Assembly (NCBI GenBank): GCA_015272395.1
Contig: JACYLQ010000022.1
Location: 310,001 to 374,000, forward strand
Origin: Calothrix sp. C42_A2020_038
GTDB lineage: Bacteria; Cyanobacteriota; Cyanobacteriia; Cyanobacteriales; Nostocaceae
Length of the DNA: 64,000 bases
Direction of reading: 5' to 3'
A program made the position numbers and the translations under genes. Below the pieces are notes generated by a model. That model searched no databases, had not been told where the DNA came from, and worked only from the letters and a program-made list of their open reading frames with translations. Positions 7,937 to 17,219 of the stretch are shown here, piece by piece (position 1 is the first letter of the stretch; each line of letters opens with the position of its first letter).

Positions 7937-10326
7937 ATTAAACTCAACGATGCTGTCGCCAACATCGTTGGTCTCCAAAACCGGACGTGAGACTTTCACC
8001 TCATCCGGCTCCTCAACATTGCAGTGCTTTTGTCATGCATACTCCAGACTACCATCCTTGGTAGTTTTGTTATCGTGGCAGTGTCTGTGTAGGAGTTGTA
8101 GATTCTTGTACTCATCCTTTCCACCTTTCGATTTTGGAATGATATGGTCTACTTCCATCACATCGTTTTCGCGGAAATACAATCCGCAGTGGGCACATTT
8201 CCCATTTTGCCGTTTGAGTAGTGTTGCTACTTTGGTAGGCATCATAGGATTATTTCCCATTCTTGCACTCCAATAGACCAGGTTGCCGTCAAAGGGAGAG
8301 GCGTTACCTTTAACTTTGACATGCCGAACTATGGAGGTTTCCGCATATCTGATTAGTTTTCGGGTTCTGCCTTCTTCTTTTGCTGCAAACTCCCAATTAT
8401 TTCCACCTATGGTGTGCCAATATTTATTCATCACCCATTGCTTGGACTTCTTGGGATGTCGGCGATTTGCCCATGACTCAAGCTTCTGATACATTAAGTA
8501 GTCAAGGTGTTTGTAGGTTTCCTTGCTCACAACCGTTGCATAATAGTTAGCCCACCCCATGACTATTGGGTTTAGTTTTGCAATGAGTGCCTTTTGAGAC
8601 GCAGCTTTGTGGGTTTCTATTATTTTTGCGATTTGTTCGTAATGTATTCTGGCATTTTCATCACTGGGTTTGATGAGGGTTTTGAAACCAAGTAGTTTTC
8701 CATGAGGGTTTTTTCCTGATTGGTATTTTCCCACCAGATATTGCCTGATGTTAAACCCTAGAAAGTTCAGTCCAGGTTTCTGTTGTTCATACTCATGTAA
8801 GGTATGAACAATTTTTGTTTTACTTGGTTTTAGTTCCAGTCCCATGTCTTTTAACCACTCGGAAACTATTTCTTTGCATTTCAGAATTACCTGGAGGTCT
8901 TGATGTAGTATCACAAAATCGTCGGCGTATCTGATTAGAGACAGACTTTCTCTGTTGACCTTTTTTGACCCTGGTAGGGTTTCCGCGAATTGTTTTACTA
9001 CCTCTTCCATTCCGTGTAAGGCGATATTAGCCAGTAGGGGGGAGATGACTCCACCTTGTGGCGTGCCTTCTGATGTCGGAAATAGCTGCTTGTCCTCCGC
9101 CACTCCCGCTTTGAGCCAGGCTTTAATTTGCCTTCTCATGGTAGGGAAGGTGTTCAGTTTCCTTAGCAGTGCTTCGTGGTCAATGCGGTCGAAGCATTTT
9201 GCTATGTCAGCATCTAGCACGTATTTGGCTTTTTGCTTAACAACACAATATATTGCTTGGATTGCATCCTGACATGAGCGTCCTGGTCTGAACCCATAAC
9301 TGTTGGGTTCAAATTTTGCCTCCCATTCTGGTTCTAACGCCAGTTTGACGAGTGCCTGTAGTGCCCTATCGTACATAGTGGGTATGCCTAGGGGTCGCCT
9401 CTCGTCCGTACCCGGTTTGGGTATCCAAACTCTTCGGGTAGGTTTGGCTTTTGACTCTGATTTCAGATTCGCGGCAAGTTTGAGCCGTGCTTGTGGTGTC
9501 AGTGATTTGATGCCGTCCACACCAGCTGTTTTCTTGCCCTGATTATCTTGACTTACCCTTCTGACTGCTAGTAGCTTTGCATACCAGGACTTCATCAAAG
9601 TCTTTTGGAGTCTGCGAACTGTTTTGACATCGCCACGACTTGAAGCTCTGTAGATGCGCTTTTGTAGCTTGTAGACTACCCTTTCGATTTTGCGCCAGGG
9701 TAGTTCTCTCCATACCACCATAGTCTTTAAACTCGTTTTAGTCATATTTACTACTACTTGTACCTCTACTATCTGCAATATCGTGAGTCTGTCTGCATAT
9801 CCTTGGCATTACCCAAGGCATTCGCTTCTGACTCAATCTCACCATCCCGTAGCATCCGGTTAGCACCTACTCAATAATCGACCTTACTGAGAGCATACGG
9901 GTGGTTACTTCGTTCCAATGAACCATTCTGAATGTCTGTAGAGTCCTACTCTTCACCGGGTTTATTTTTGGGAGTACAAACTGGTCATCCTTAAATTGCC
10001 AGTCCCTATATCCTTTGCCTTTTGGCTCCAGCGTGTCAGCCTGATTTCGCTGGTTAGGGCTTACGATGATTCAAACGTAGGTTCAGGTTTCCTTACTCAT
10101 GGACATTTTGCTCGGTGGATGCTCACTTTAGGCTATGTGCAGGGCCACCTTTCATTCCCGCTTCAAGGATTGATGGCTAGTCGCTACCTTGGGGAAAGTG
10201 CTGTCATCGCTGTACCTGCGTGGGAGGATTCTCACCTCCATGGTTCATCAGTTGTCTAGGTTCTTACCTAGCGGGTAATCCCCCAGTTGCCTTTTGTGGC
10301 ACTGGTTTCTACCCAACGAATCGCAC
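7937..10326 (-). mobile_element. Complete group II intron with RT-HNH protein
   Basis: The minus strand begins GTGCGATTC at 10326 (consensus GUGYG) and ends TTTAAT at 7937 (AY end). Domain V is at about 7977-8011 (GAGCCGGAUGAGG...UCCGG) and domain VI at 7937-7975, with an unpaired A seven bases from the end. The exon sequence CATCTTTAA just before the 5' splice site pairs with TTAAGGATG at 9986-9994 (EBS1, nine pairs with one G-U). TAGGGC upstream pairs with a segment at 10055-10060 (EBS2), in the correct order. The ORF fills domain IV. It resembles the bacterial CL class. It lies 46 bp past the larC stop codon on the larC strand. Confidence 0.93.
8033..9745 (-). CDS. ltrA: Group II intron reverse transcriptase/maturase with HNH endonuclease
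   Basis: The intron-encoded protein drives splicing and retrohoming of its host intron. Numbering from an ORF opening at 9778, the RT fingers/palm run from about residue 80 to 330, with LDADIAKCFDRIDH and the catalytic YADD at 284-287. The maturase X domain is at about 380-480. A zinc-type HNH nuclease closes the protein (CAHCG...VDHIIPKSKGG...LLHRHCHDNKT, about 525-570). I prefer the ATG at 9745 (MTKTSLKTMV), which matches how relatives begin. All catalytic motifs are intact, so the element may be active. Confidence 0.95.
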   Translation of the reverse strand: MTKTSLKTMVVWRELPWRKIERVVYKLQKRIYRASSRGDVKTVRRLQKTLMKSWYAKLLAVRRVSQDNQGKKTAGVDGIKSLTPQARLKLAANLKSESKAKPTRRVWIPKPGTDERRPLGIPTMYDRALQALVKLALEPEWEAKFEPNSYGFRPGRSCQDAIQAIYCVVKQKAKYVLDADIAKCFDRIDHEALLRKLNTFPTMRRQIKAWLKAGVAEDKQLFPTSEGTPQGGVISPLLANIALHGMEEVVKQFAETLPGSKKVNRESLSLIRYADDFVILHQDLQVILKCKEIVSEWLKDMGLELKPSKTKIVHTLHEYEQQKPGLNFLGFNIRQYLVGKYQSGKNPHGKLLGFKTLIKPSDENARIHYEQIAKIIETHKAASQKALIAKLNPIVMGWANYYATVVSKETYKHLDYLMYQKLESWANRRHPKKSKQWVMNKYWHTIGGNNWEFAAKEEGRTRKLIRYAETSIVRHVKVKGNASPFDGNLVYWSARMGNNPMMPTKVATLLKRQNGKCAHCGLYFRENDVMEVDHIIPKSKGGKDEYKNLQLLHRHCHDNKTTKDGSLEYA

Positions 10327-10372
10327 TTAAAGATGCCCTACCCACCTCCACTAAGTTTAATCTTAGTAGAAG

Positions 10373-11650
10373 CTAATTTTTACTCTCCCTTTTTTTATAC
10401 CAACTTTGTAAAGCGACACGTTGAATTTCACGCCAAGGTATATTGTGTTTTCTTGCCAAAGAGGCACAATCCTCGAATTCGGGTTGAATATTTATTATTT
10501 TTTTATTCGTGGCTTGTCCTTGCCATGCAATTTTTATATTTACTGTTCCATATTCGGTTTCTATTGCTTCAATTTGACGTTTCAGAATAGTTCTTTGTTG
10601 TGTCCTGTGGCGAATTCCTAATGTTGTTGTTTCCCGAAATAAGACTTCTTGAACTAGCTTTATTTTTTCTGGATGTATTATTACAGTTAGTAAAATTCCT
10701 GGTCGCGATTTTTTCATACCAATGGGCTGAGTGAACACATCCAATGCACCAATATTAAACAGTTCGTCGTAAATATAGCCTATAGCTTGTGGATTTAAGT
10801 CATCGATTTGTGTTTCGATTACAGATATTGTTTCAATGTCTGGACTATAATCCGCCGTATTTGTATTATTTGCGTTGCTATCACTAACATAACCTAACCA
10901 AATTTGTAAAACATTTGAAATAGGTAAATCTAGACTTCCTGCACCTAGTCCTACTTGCTTGATATTCATCATAGGTGGTGAACCAAATTGAGTAGCAAGA
11001 GTTGTAACTATCGCTGCACCTGTTGGTGTTACCAATTCTTTTTCAATACCATTGCTATAAATAGGAACTCCGCGCGCTTCCCATAATTTTAATACCGCAG
11101 GTACAGGTACAGCCATCAACCCATGTGCCGCTTTGACAGTTCCTCCACCTGTTGGTAATGCAGAGCAGTAAAGTAACGGAAAACCTTGCTCATTATTGTC
11201 AATACCTAACCAATCTAAACCCAAGCAAGTACCAACAATATCAATAATCGCATCCACTGCGCCAACTTCGTGAAAGTGAACTTTGGAAGGCGCCACACCA
11301 TGTACTGCACCTTCTGCCACTGCTAACGAGCGAAACACCTCTAAACTCCATGTTTTTGCGCGCGATGGTAAACTTGCTTTATCAATCATCGCTTCAATTT
11401 CTGGCAAATGGCGCCCATGATGGTGGTTGTGATCATGATCATGATGCTTGACCAAATCTACATCAACTTTTGTTGCTTCTTGAGCATGGCGATGGACTAA
11501 TTCGGCTCTAATAGTGTACTCATTGGCAATTCCCAATGTATTAAGCTTTTGTGCTAAATACTCAATCGGGACACCTAAACTAACCAAGGCACCGAGACAC
11601 ATATCACCCGAAATACCAGTCGGACATTGAAGATAAACGATTTTACTCAT
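10373..11650 (-). CDS. larC: Nickel pincer cofactor biosynthesis protein LarC
   Basis: LarC inserts nickel into the pyridinium dithiocarboxylate precursor to make the nickel-pincer nucleotide cofactor. The 425-residue frame is continuous. It opens with the family signature CPTGISGDMCLGALVSLG and carries a His-rich segment (residues about 69-81, HHDHDHNHHHGRH) that likely handles nickel. VHFHEVGAVDAIIDIVG and GGGTVKAAHG follow. In some bacteria LarC needs a programmed frameshift; none is needed here. larB and larE are not in the window. It is divergent from tsaC with a 38-bp gap, and its 3' side is occupied by the group II intron. Confidence 0.93.
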   Translation of the reverse strand: MSKIVYLQCPTGISGDMCLGALVSLGVPIEYLAQKLNTLGIANEYTIRAELVHRHAQEATKVDVDLVKHHDHDHNHHHGRHLPEIEAMIDKASLPSRAKTWSLEVFRSLAVAEGAVHGVAPSKVHFHEVGAVDAIIDIVGTCLGLDWLGIDNNEQGFPLLYCSALPTGGGTVKAAHGLMAVPVPAVLKLWEARGVPIYSNGIEKELVTPTGAAIVTTLATQFGSPPMMNIKQVGLGAGSLDLPISNVLQIWLGYVSDSNANNTNTADYSPDIETISVIETQIDDLNPQAIGYIYDELFNIGALDVFTQPIGMKKSRPGILLTVIIHPEKIKLVQEVLFRETTTLGIRHRTQQRTILKRQIEAIETEYGTVNIKIAWQGQATNKKIINIQPEFEDCASLARKHNIPWREIQRVALQSWYKKRESKN

Positions 11651-11688
11651 ATTGATAGTTAATCGCTAATGGTTAACAGTTCCAACTT

Positions 11689-12333
11689 ATGGCAAAAATT
11701 ATTTCAATCCATCCTGAAAACCCTCAAACTCGTGGAATAGAACAAATACAATCAGAACTCCGACGTGGTGCGGTAATGCTCTATCCTACTGATACAGTTT
11801 ATGCTATCGGTTGCGACTTAAATGCTAAATCAGCAGTAGATCGAGTTCGACAAATAAAGCAATTGGCAAATAATAAACCTTTGACATTTTTGTGTTCCTC
11901 ACTTTCAGATGTAGCAACCTATGCTTTTGTCAGCGATAATGCTTACCGAACTATGAAACGTCTGATTCCTGGACCATATACATTTTTATTGCCTGCGACC
12001 AAATTAGTACCGCGACTAGTACAAAATCCCAAGCGCAAAACTACAGGTATCCGAGTACCCAATCATAATGTGTGCTTGGCTTTGCTGAAAGCTTTGGGGA
12101 ACCCAATTATCTCAACGAGCGCGCATTTACCACCTGATTATACCGAAGATAGTGTTGATGCGGATTTTGAATTCTTGATCACACAAGCAGAGTTATTTGA
12201 CCGATTAAATGATTTAGTTGATGTAATCGTTGATACTGGTGAGCAACCTACAGCTAATCGGTCTACCATCTTGGATTTAACGGGAGACGAGCCAGTATTA
12301 GTCAGACAAGGATTAGGAGCTTTTGATTTTTGA
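11689..12333 (+). CDS. tsaC: L-threonylcarbamoyladenylate synthase (Sua5/YrdC family)
   Basis: The enzyme makes threonylcarbamoyl-AMP from threonine, bicarbonate and ATP, the first step of the t6A37 tRNA modification. The 214-residue product has the YrdC domain throughout: YPTDTVYAIGCD near the start, KPLTFLCSS in the substrate pocket, then IPGPYTFLLPAT and STSAH. It lacks the extra Sua5 domain. It is divergent from larC with 38 bp between start codons, so the two share a very short promoter region. Confidence 0.9.
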   Translation: MAKIISIHPENPQTRGIEQIQSELRRGAVMLYPTDTVYAIGCDLNAKSAVDRVRQIKQLANNKPLTFLCSSLSDVATYAFVSDNAYRTMKRLIPGPYTFLLPATKLVPRLVQNPKRKTTGIRVPNHNVCLALLKALGNPIISTSAHLPPDYTEDSVDADFEFLITQAELFDRLNDLVDVIVDTGEQPTANRSTILDLTGDEPVLVRQGLGAFDF

Positions 12334-12694
12334 TTTCAGATTTTGAGTGTTAGGTGTAAACCTTTGCTAATTTTTCCTTTCTAAAATGAAAGTGCTTGTT
12401 TGGCACCACTTTTAAAATTGTCACACCCGAATCAACAAAAATAGACAGATGTGAGTAGTGGCTGAAGCTTTGCTGTGTAAGCGTTTGAGGCTGATGACCA
12501 AAGTGTTGGGTACCCTTGTGCCAGTTGGAATGTGGCGCGTGTGAGAAAACCGACACAAGTAGCTAACCGTAACTTTTTTAGATTCTATACAGTCATAAAT
12601 GTGAGCGGTACGGGGCGACTCAAAAAAAGAGGCTCGCGCTGTTGCCTTTAGAAAAGCTCGCACTTGTTACGGTGCTATCTTCCAAAAGAAAATC
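12334..12694. other. Spacer upstream of the HetZ-family gene
   Basis: About 360 bp with no supported gene. Two overlapping minus-strand frames (12350-12556 and 12421-12663) have no recognisable content. The promoter of the HetZ-family gene should be here, but no clear consensus was identified by eye. Confidence 0.4.
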
Positions 12695-13900
12695 ATGAAA
12701 ACTAACCTCATAAACTACACTGTCGCCAACCAGCCAACTTCTTTAGAATACATTGCTGTTAATAACGATACGTTAATTAACTTGCTTTGTCAGGAATTAC
12801 AATCACAAATCAAGGCATCCGAAGCTTGTATTAAAGCCGTTACAGGACGGATTGCCAAAGAAGTTGAACGTATTTGTGATAAAAGCTCTCGTATCCAAAC
12901 TTCTGGGCAAGTTAATTCTTGGTTAATAACTTTAGCTCGCCATCGTGTTCAAAAGTGCTTGCATTATTATCAACTCGGCTCTCAAAAAGGTAGGGTAGAG
13001 TTACATAGTAGCTTAGGTTCAATGGTATACCGTCACATTTCAGCCCCTAATACTCAGCTAGGGTTTGATGCACGTTACAACTTGATTGAAGATTTTTTAC
13101 AGGCGTTCTATATTGAAGCAATCAAAGCATTTCGTCGCGAAAACGAACTTGCAGAAGATTATTCGCCACGTACAAGGCTACAATTAGCTGAATACATGGC
13201 ATTTACTGAACAATATGCAAAACGTCGCATTAATTTACCGGGTGGCTGCAATCAGCAACTGATTATTTTGCGCGCTCAAGGCTTTAGTCGGCGCCAACCA
13301 CAAGAAACAACGGTTGACTTTGAAGCTGCACTTGAAGGCGCGCGAACCGAAGAAGCAGAAGCTTACCAACGTAATTCAACAGTACAGCAATTACGCTCAC
13401 AGATGGTAGCGCAAGGAAACTTTGATCCTGCTGAAGATTCGGAACGCGACCGTGTTATCAAAGAACTTATCAACTATCTCGAAGATCAAGGTCAAAAAGA
13501 TTGTATTGATTATTTGACACTCAAACTTCAAGACCTCTCAGCTCCCGAAATCGACCAAATTTTAGGACTTACTAGTCGTCAACGTGATTACTTGCAGCAA
13601 CGCTTTAAATACCACGTTGAAAAATTTGCTCGCACTCATAACTGGCAGTTAGTACATCAATGGCTAGGTGCAGGCATCGAGCAGAAATTAGGACTTAGTA
13701 CGCAGCAGTGGGATAATTTTGTTAGCCAGCTTAATGAGCAGCAACGACAAATTCTTCAACTTAAAACAGCACTCATTAGTGATCAAGTTATTGCCAAAAC
13801 TGTTAAATGTACTCCCAAACAACTGCAAAAACGCTGGACTCAGCTTCTAGAAATAGCATGGGCAATTCGTAACGGTCATACTGAAGCACAAGCAAGTTAA
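12695..13900 (+). CDS. HetZ-family heterocyst-related regulator
   Basis: This 401-residue, mainly helical cytoplasmic protein resembles HetZ, the DNA-binding regulator of early heterocyst development in Anabaena, or a HetZ-related paralogue. Recognisable stretches are LITLARHRVQKCLHYYQLGSQ, EYMAFTEQYAKRRI and the C-terminal segment QVIAKTVKCTPKQLQKRWTQ, which reads like a helix-turn-helix. The start at ATG is favoured by position. Canonical hetZ is followed by patU genes, but here the next gene is a DUF751 protein. I therefore lean towards a paralogue (HetZ-related protein 2) rather than hetZ itself. Confidence 0.8.
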   Translation: MKTNLINYTVANQPTSLEYIAVNNDTLINLLCQELQSQIKASEACIKAVTGRIAKEVERICDKSSRIQTSGQVNSWLITLARHRVQKCLHYYQLGSQKGRVELHSSLGSMVYRHISAPNTQLGFDARYNLIEDFLQAFYIEAIKAFRRENELAEDYSPRTRLQLAEYMAFTEQYAKRRINLPGGCNQQLIILRAQGFSRRQPQETTVDFEAALEGARTEEAEAYQRNSTVQQLRSQMVAQGNFDPAEDSERDRVIKELINYLEDQGQKDCIDYLTLKLQDLSAPEIDQILGLTSRQRDYLQQRFKYHVEKFARTHNWQLVHQWLGAGIEQKLGLSTQQWDNFVSQLNEQQRQILQLKTALISDQVIAKTVKCTPKQLQKRWTQLLEIAWAIRNGHTEAQAS

Positions 13901-14442
13901 TACGAGTAACACAATTACTTCCTATTTAACGGCATTCATAGCTTTATGCTCTTATCCTAATTCCAATTATTAACATTTTCACCATCTTTTAACTTAACCT
14001 AATGTTTATTTCTATCTCCCACAAAGTAATTTTGCTTTGCTTACCCATATCAAATAGGGGAAGAAAGAGGGGATGATTAAGGCAGTGAAAAGTGAATAAT
14101 ATTTTTAAGTGTAGCAGCTAAAATTCAAGTAAATACGTGAACTTACAATCATTCAATCTTCAAATCTTAGAAACCCTAGTTCTATTTTTAGGACGGGGTT
14201 TCTAAGAAAGAAAAATTTTAACTATATTCCAGGACTTCCCTTCCATTACAGATTCAACCCTCGAGAGACGCTACATGTCAAGTCTCTACATACGTTTTAT
14301 GAATACGCAAGCTGCTGTAAGTAAGTCGGCGCCATATTTCACGAAAAGATGCATAACTTTTTGCTAGCATCTACATTACAATTAATAATGTTAAGTGCAT
14401 TGATTGCAAACGCATAGTATAAGTAAGGCAGTATAAATTCAA
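13901..14442. other. Spacer with weak repeats
   Basis: About 540 bp with no gene. A short imperfect hairpin, AGAAACCCTAGTT...GGGGTTTCT, at about 14169-14204 may terminate transcription of the HetZ-family gene. One GGCGCC site lies at about 14329. Confidence 0.4.
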
Positions 14443-14649
14443 ATGTTTGATGGTTTTTGGGATAATGTTTTCCGATATCCCCGCTACTTTATTTCAACTC
14501 TTTTAGGCGTGCTATTAAGCATCTTCGCACCATTAGCACCATTACTCAAACGCCCAGTGACTCTAATCGCTTTAATTGGCATCTTTGTAAGCAGCCTTAT
14601 ATTCGTAACTTTAACATTACGGGCCATGCTTGGTTTAAGTGTAGTTTAG
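14443..14649 (+). CDS. DUF751 (Ycf33-like) small membrane protein
   Basis: A 68-residue protein conserved in cyanobacteria and some plastids. MFDGFWDNVFRYPRYFISTL opens the protein as in the DUF751/Ycf33 family. Two hydrophobic helices follow (about 16-36 and 41-63) with a short polar turn, LKRP. Function is unknown; membrane location is inferred from the helices. It lies upstream of rbfA on the same strand, separated by a MITE-like repeat and heptad-type repeats. Confidence 0.85.
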   Translation: MFDGFWDNVFRYPRYFISTLLGVLLSIFAPLAPLLKRPVTLIALIGIFVSSLIFVTLTLRAMLGLSVV

Positions 14650-14688
14650 AGGATTGAAAAGTACCATTATTGACTAAAAACCTAACTC

Positions 14689-14792
14689 CTAGTGGTTCAT
14701 GTCATTAATTTTGGGTAGTTGTGGAACAGGCATGGATGCCTGCTCCACAAGAAATTATTTATACCACCAAAACTTTTGACACAGACCACTAG
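14689..14792. repeat. MITE-like element, copy A
   Basis: About 100 bp bounded by imperfect terminal inverted repeats: CTAGTGGTTCATGTCA at the left and TGACACAGACCACTAG at the right. An internal hairpin (GGCATGGATGCC) sits near the middle. It has no coding capacity. The flanking TA on each side fits a TA target duplication. Related copies are at 18992, 42305 and 46071. Confidence 0.75.
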
Positions 14793-15111
14793 ACCCTTCC
14801 CTACAATAGAAGGGGAAGAATAAAACAAGGTTTACAAAACCTCTCTCCGAAGCGGCTAGAGGTTTAAAGACTGAGTTTTATGTATAATTTTTTTTTCAAA
14901 TATCAACTTAGTGATAAATACTGAGTAGTGTTAGAAGGCGCAAAGGCGTGGAGTTGTAGAAACACCAGATCCAAGGCATCTATTATTGAGTTACATAGTA
15001 TAGACATAATGAAACGAATTACCTGTACCACTCATAACTCATAACTCCGTATAGACGCAATTAATAGCGTTTCTACTCATAACTATTTTAAATTGAGGAG
15101 GCTTAAGTATT
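14793..15111. other. Repeat-rich leader of rbfA
   Basis: After the MITE-like copy come a C-rich/G-rich structured segment (about 14794-14860) and a heptad tract (CTCATAACTCATAACTCCG) at about 15030-15085. A ribosome site, TTGAGGAGG, lies just before rbfA. No gene is seen. Confidence 0.5.
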
Positions 15112-15495
15112 ATGGCTACCAATCGCCGCGTTGAGCGTGTTGCAGAATTAATTAAACGAGAAGTCAGCCAAATGCTGCTTAATGGTATTAAAGATGACCG
15201 CGTGGGGACTGGAATGGTTAGTGTTACCGATGTGGATGTCTCTGGTGATTTACAACATGCCAAAATTTACGTTTCCATTTATGGAACTGAGGAAGCTAAA
15301 GCCGAAACAATGGCAGGCTTAAAATCAGCAACAGGTTACGTTCGTAGCGAGCTTGGCGCGCGGGTGCGGTTGCGTCGTACCCCAGAAGTCATATTTGTCG
15401 AAGATAATTCAATTGAACGCGGTACGAAGGTGATATCACTCTTAAATCGTATTCGTGACGAGCGATCGGTAGATACATCTCCCAATGACGATTGA
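15112..15495 (+). CDS. rbfA: 30S ribosome-binding factor A
   Basis: RbfA binds the small ribosomal subunit late in 16S rRNA maturation. The 127-residue product is the usual size and carries the KH-type fold: [17 protein letters not shown] at the start, [20 protein letters not shown] in the centre, and [25 protein letters not shown] near the end. A strong GAGGAGG ribosome site precedes ATG. A 20-bp hairpin follows directly after the stop. Confidence 0.96.
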   Translation: MATNRRVERVAELIKREVSQMLLNGIKDDRVGTGMVSVTDVDVSGDLQHAKIYVSIYGTEEAKAETMAGLKSATGYVRSELGARVRLRRTPEVIFVEDNSIERGTKVISLLNRIRDERSVDTSPNDD

Positions 15496-15500
15496 CATAC

Positions 15501-15548
15501 TCCGTTAACCTAAGCATGAGAGTCACCCCTCATGCTTAGGTTAACGGA
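15501..15548 (+). terminator. 20-bp perfect hairpin after rbfA
   Basis: The two 20-base arms (15501-15520 and 15529-15548; CCGTTAACC...GGTTAACGG) are exact complements around an 8-base loop, starting 5 bp after the rbfA stop codon. No long T-run follows. It is by far the longest perfect hairpin seen in the window. Confidence 0.75.
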
Positions 15549-16513
15549 TTCTAGGTTCCAACAGCGATACTCCATAGGAGTCGCTTCGCGATCGCAGTTT
15601 CACACCGTCTTATATATCTTCTCCCTCGCTGCTAGTTCGTGGGGGTGAGAAGTCCGATTGGAGTTTCCCTCCGTTCGGAATTTTGAGAATTGTTATGTCC
15701 AGCACGATTTTATGCTTTTAAATTGGTTAGTCTAAAAAACGTAATCCAAATTTATAATTTTTAATTTAGTTCAAAGTGTCTACTAATCGTAATTGTCTCA
15801 AATTGAATGCGTAGCATTTTTAACTAACTCACTTCAACAATTGCACTACCACTAAACAAAGCTGTTAATTAGCTTTGTCATAAATATCTTATAGCTTTAG
15901 CGCTCACTGACTCCTGGGGTCTATCATTCCAATCACAACTCTTTTTTACATGCAGTTGCTAGTGAGCTAGGCTGTAGAAATTTGTAAACTCACCGAAAAC
16001 TTGTTTAAGAAACTATTAAGAGCGAGTAAACTAGAAAAACAAGTGGTGTATGTTAGCGGTTATGGTTTGAGCTAGTTTATACCATTTAATTAGGCAGGTA
16101 TTCTGTGTGGGTTTTCTACTAATCAAGCAATTAATCAACTGTAAGTCGCACTGCGTAAGTCATTGATAGTTACATCAAAGCTTTGAATAGCAAGGCTTTG
16201 CACTACCTTGTTTGTAGATTCATTGCATTCTCTACTTTTGTGTGAATGCCTGTTTCTGTTTTGGTAGTACTACAAATTAGTTGTGTCAAAATACTGACAT
16301 GGTACTTAGAGCATAAAACTATATGTTGCATAAATGTCAGGGGTTATTGATTTTTTTCACATTTCTTTAGATAATTTGAGGATATGTAGCGCCAGAATGA
16401 AAATAGTTCCGTATACCAAACTACAAAACTCAAGCAACAGGTCGATTTTTTGCCGCGTTAGTTCCAGTACAATTTCGGGAACACTATTTAGGTGTAATTC
16501 GTGAGTAAAAGAC
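15549..16513. other. Long gene-free spacer
   Basis: Nearly 1 kb without a supported gene. It contains the only HIP1 core (GCGATCGC) noticed in the window, at about 15587, beside a small hairpin (GCGATACTCC...GGAGTCGC). The rest is AT-rich without recognisable structure. The promoter of the DUF4327 gene should lie in its right part. Confidence 0.5.
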
Positions 16514-16750
16514 ATGAGTGTGAATACGGTGCCTTCTATCAATTACTATTCTCTAAGCGTGATTCAAGACGAGGCACGCCGCCTGGTGCAAAAGGGGGTT
16601 GTAAGCAGACAGCAGCCCATCTATACCCTGTGCCAGTATATTCCCGCCAGAGAATGGGTTTGTATTGAATGTGAGTTAGAAAAATGCGACTTTTTGCTGC
16701 GAGATCGCATTGCTGATTTAATTGGTCGTGAAGAATGGGAGAATGACTGA
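16514..16750 (+). CDS. DUF4327 family protein
   Basis: A 78-residue soluble protein strongly conserved in cyanobacteria and of unknown function. Recognised by the near-invariant segments SVIQDEARRLVQKGVVSRQQ and CQYIPAREWVCIECELE, with two cysteines (WVCIECELEKC region) and the ending ADLIGREEWEND. No membrane segment or signal peptide. The ATG follows AAAAGAC, a weak ribosome site. It stands alone; a hairpin at 16786 follows. Confidence 0.88.
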   Translation: MSVNTVPSINYYSLSVIQDEARRLVQKGVVSRQQPIYTLCQYIPAREWVCIECELEKCDFLLRDRIADLIGREEWEND

Positions 16751-16785
16751 TTCGTCTAAAAAAAGTTCGGTTCTTGGGTTGGGGG

Positions 16786-16813
16786 TTTGTGTCAATCATT
16801 AATTTGACACAAA
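16786..16813 (+). terminator. Hairpin after the DUF4327 gene
   Basis: TTTGTGTCAA pairs with TTGACACAAA around an 8-base loop, 35 bp past the stop codon. No clear T-run follows. Confidence 0.55.
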
Positions 16814-17185
16814 GGCTGAATAAACTGAGTTTCTAAAAGTCTCGGCTTATAATCCGCCAACTCCCAATACAATTTTGTATTCCCTACTAATTCTCATCGG
16901 AACAAATTCAAAACTTTAAAGCTTAATATTTTTAAAGTTTAGATAATACGGATTTCTGATTCAGTAAATCCTAAAGCATCCCTTTGTAGTGGGGATGTTT
17001 ATTGAAAATCATCTGGAGTGCAATTATCGCGTTGATATTCTAAGACATGCTACCTAGTTTGTCAGGATGAAAAGGAACTATAAGGATTTATAACTTGATC
17101 AATTTTATTTTCTCTGTTGATTGGGGAAAATTAATTGAATTAAAAAAGAATATTTTTCCATCGCTTGAGTAATTTTAAAATATCA

Positions 17186-17219
17186 GGAGCAGTGCTTAAT
17201 CGACACCTGCTCCTTTTTG
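17186..17219 (+). terminator. Intrinsic terminator, plus orientation
   Basis: AGGAGCA-GTG pairs with CAC-C-TGCTCCT (one bulged C) and is followed by TTTTTG. It abuts the stop codon of the convergent gene at 17220. Confidence 0.7.

Larger units (their letters stand above)
16751..17219 (+). other. Spacer with three plus-strand hairpins
   Basis: About 470 bp with no ORF but three hairpins: 16786-16813; one near 16977-17003 (CATCCC...GGGATG followed by TTTATT); and AGGAGCAGTG...CACCTGCTCCT at about 17186-17214 followed by TTTTTG. The last two look like intrinsic terminators on the plus strand. They may end small non-coding transcripts, since the only upstream plus-strand gene already has its own hairpin. 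Confidence 0.45.

Noticed and set aside
7926-10621. Plus-strand frames antisense to the group II intron and larC
   Set aside because: They mirror the strongly conserved RT and LarC frames on the other strand and include structured intron RNA.
12350-12663. Overlapping minus-strand frames upstream of the HetZ-family gene
   Set aside because: Both are low-similarity, mutually overlapping and without start signals.
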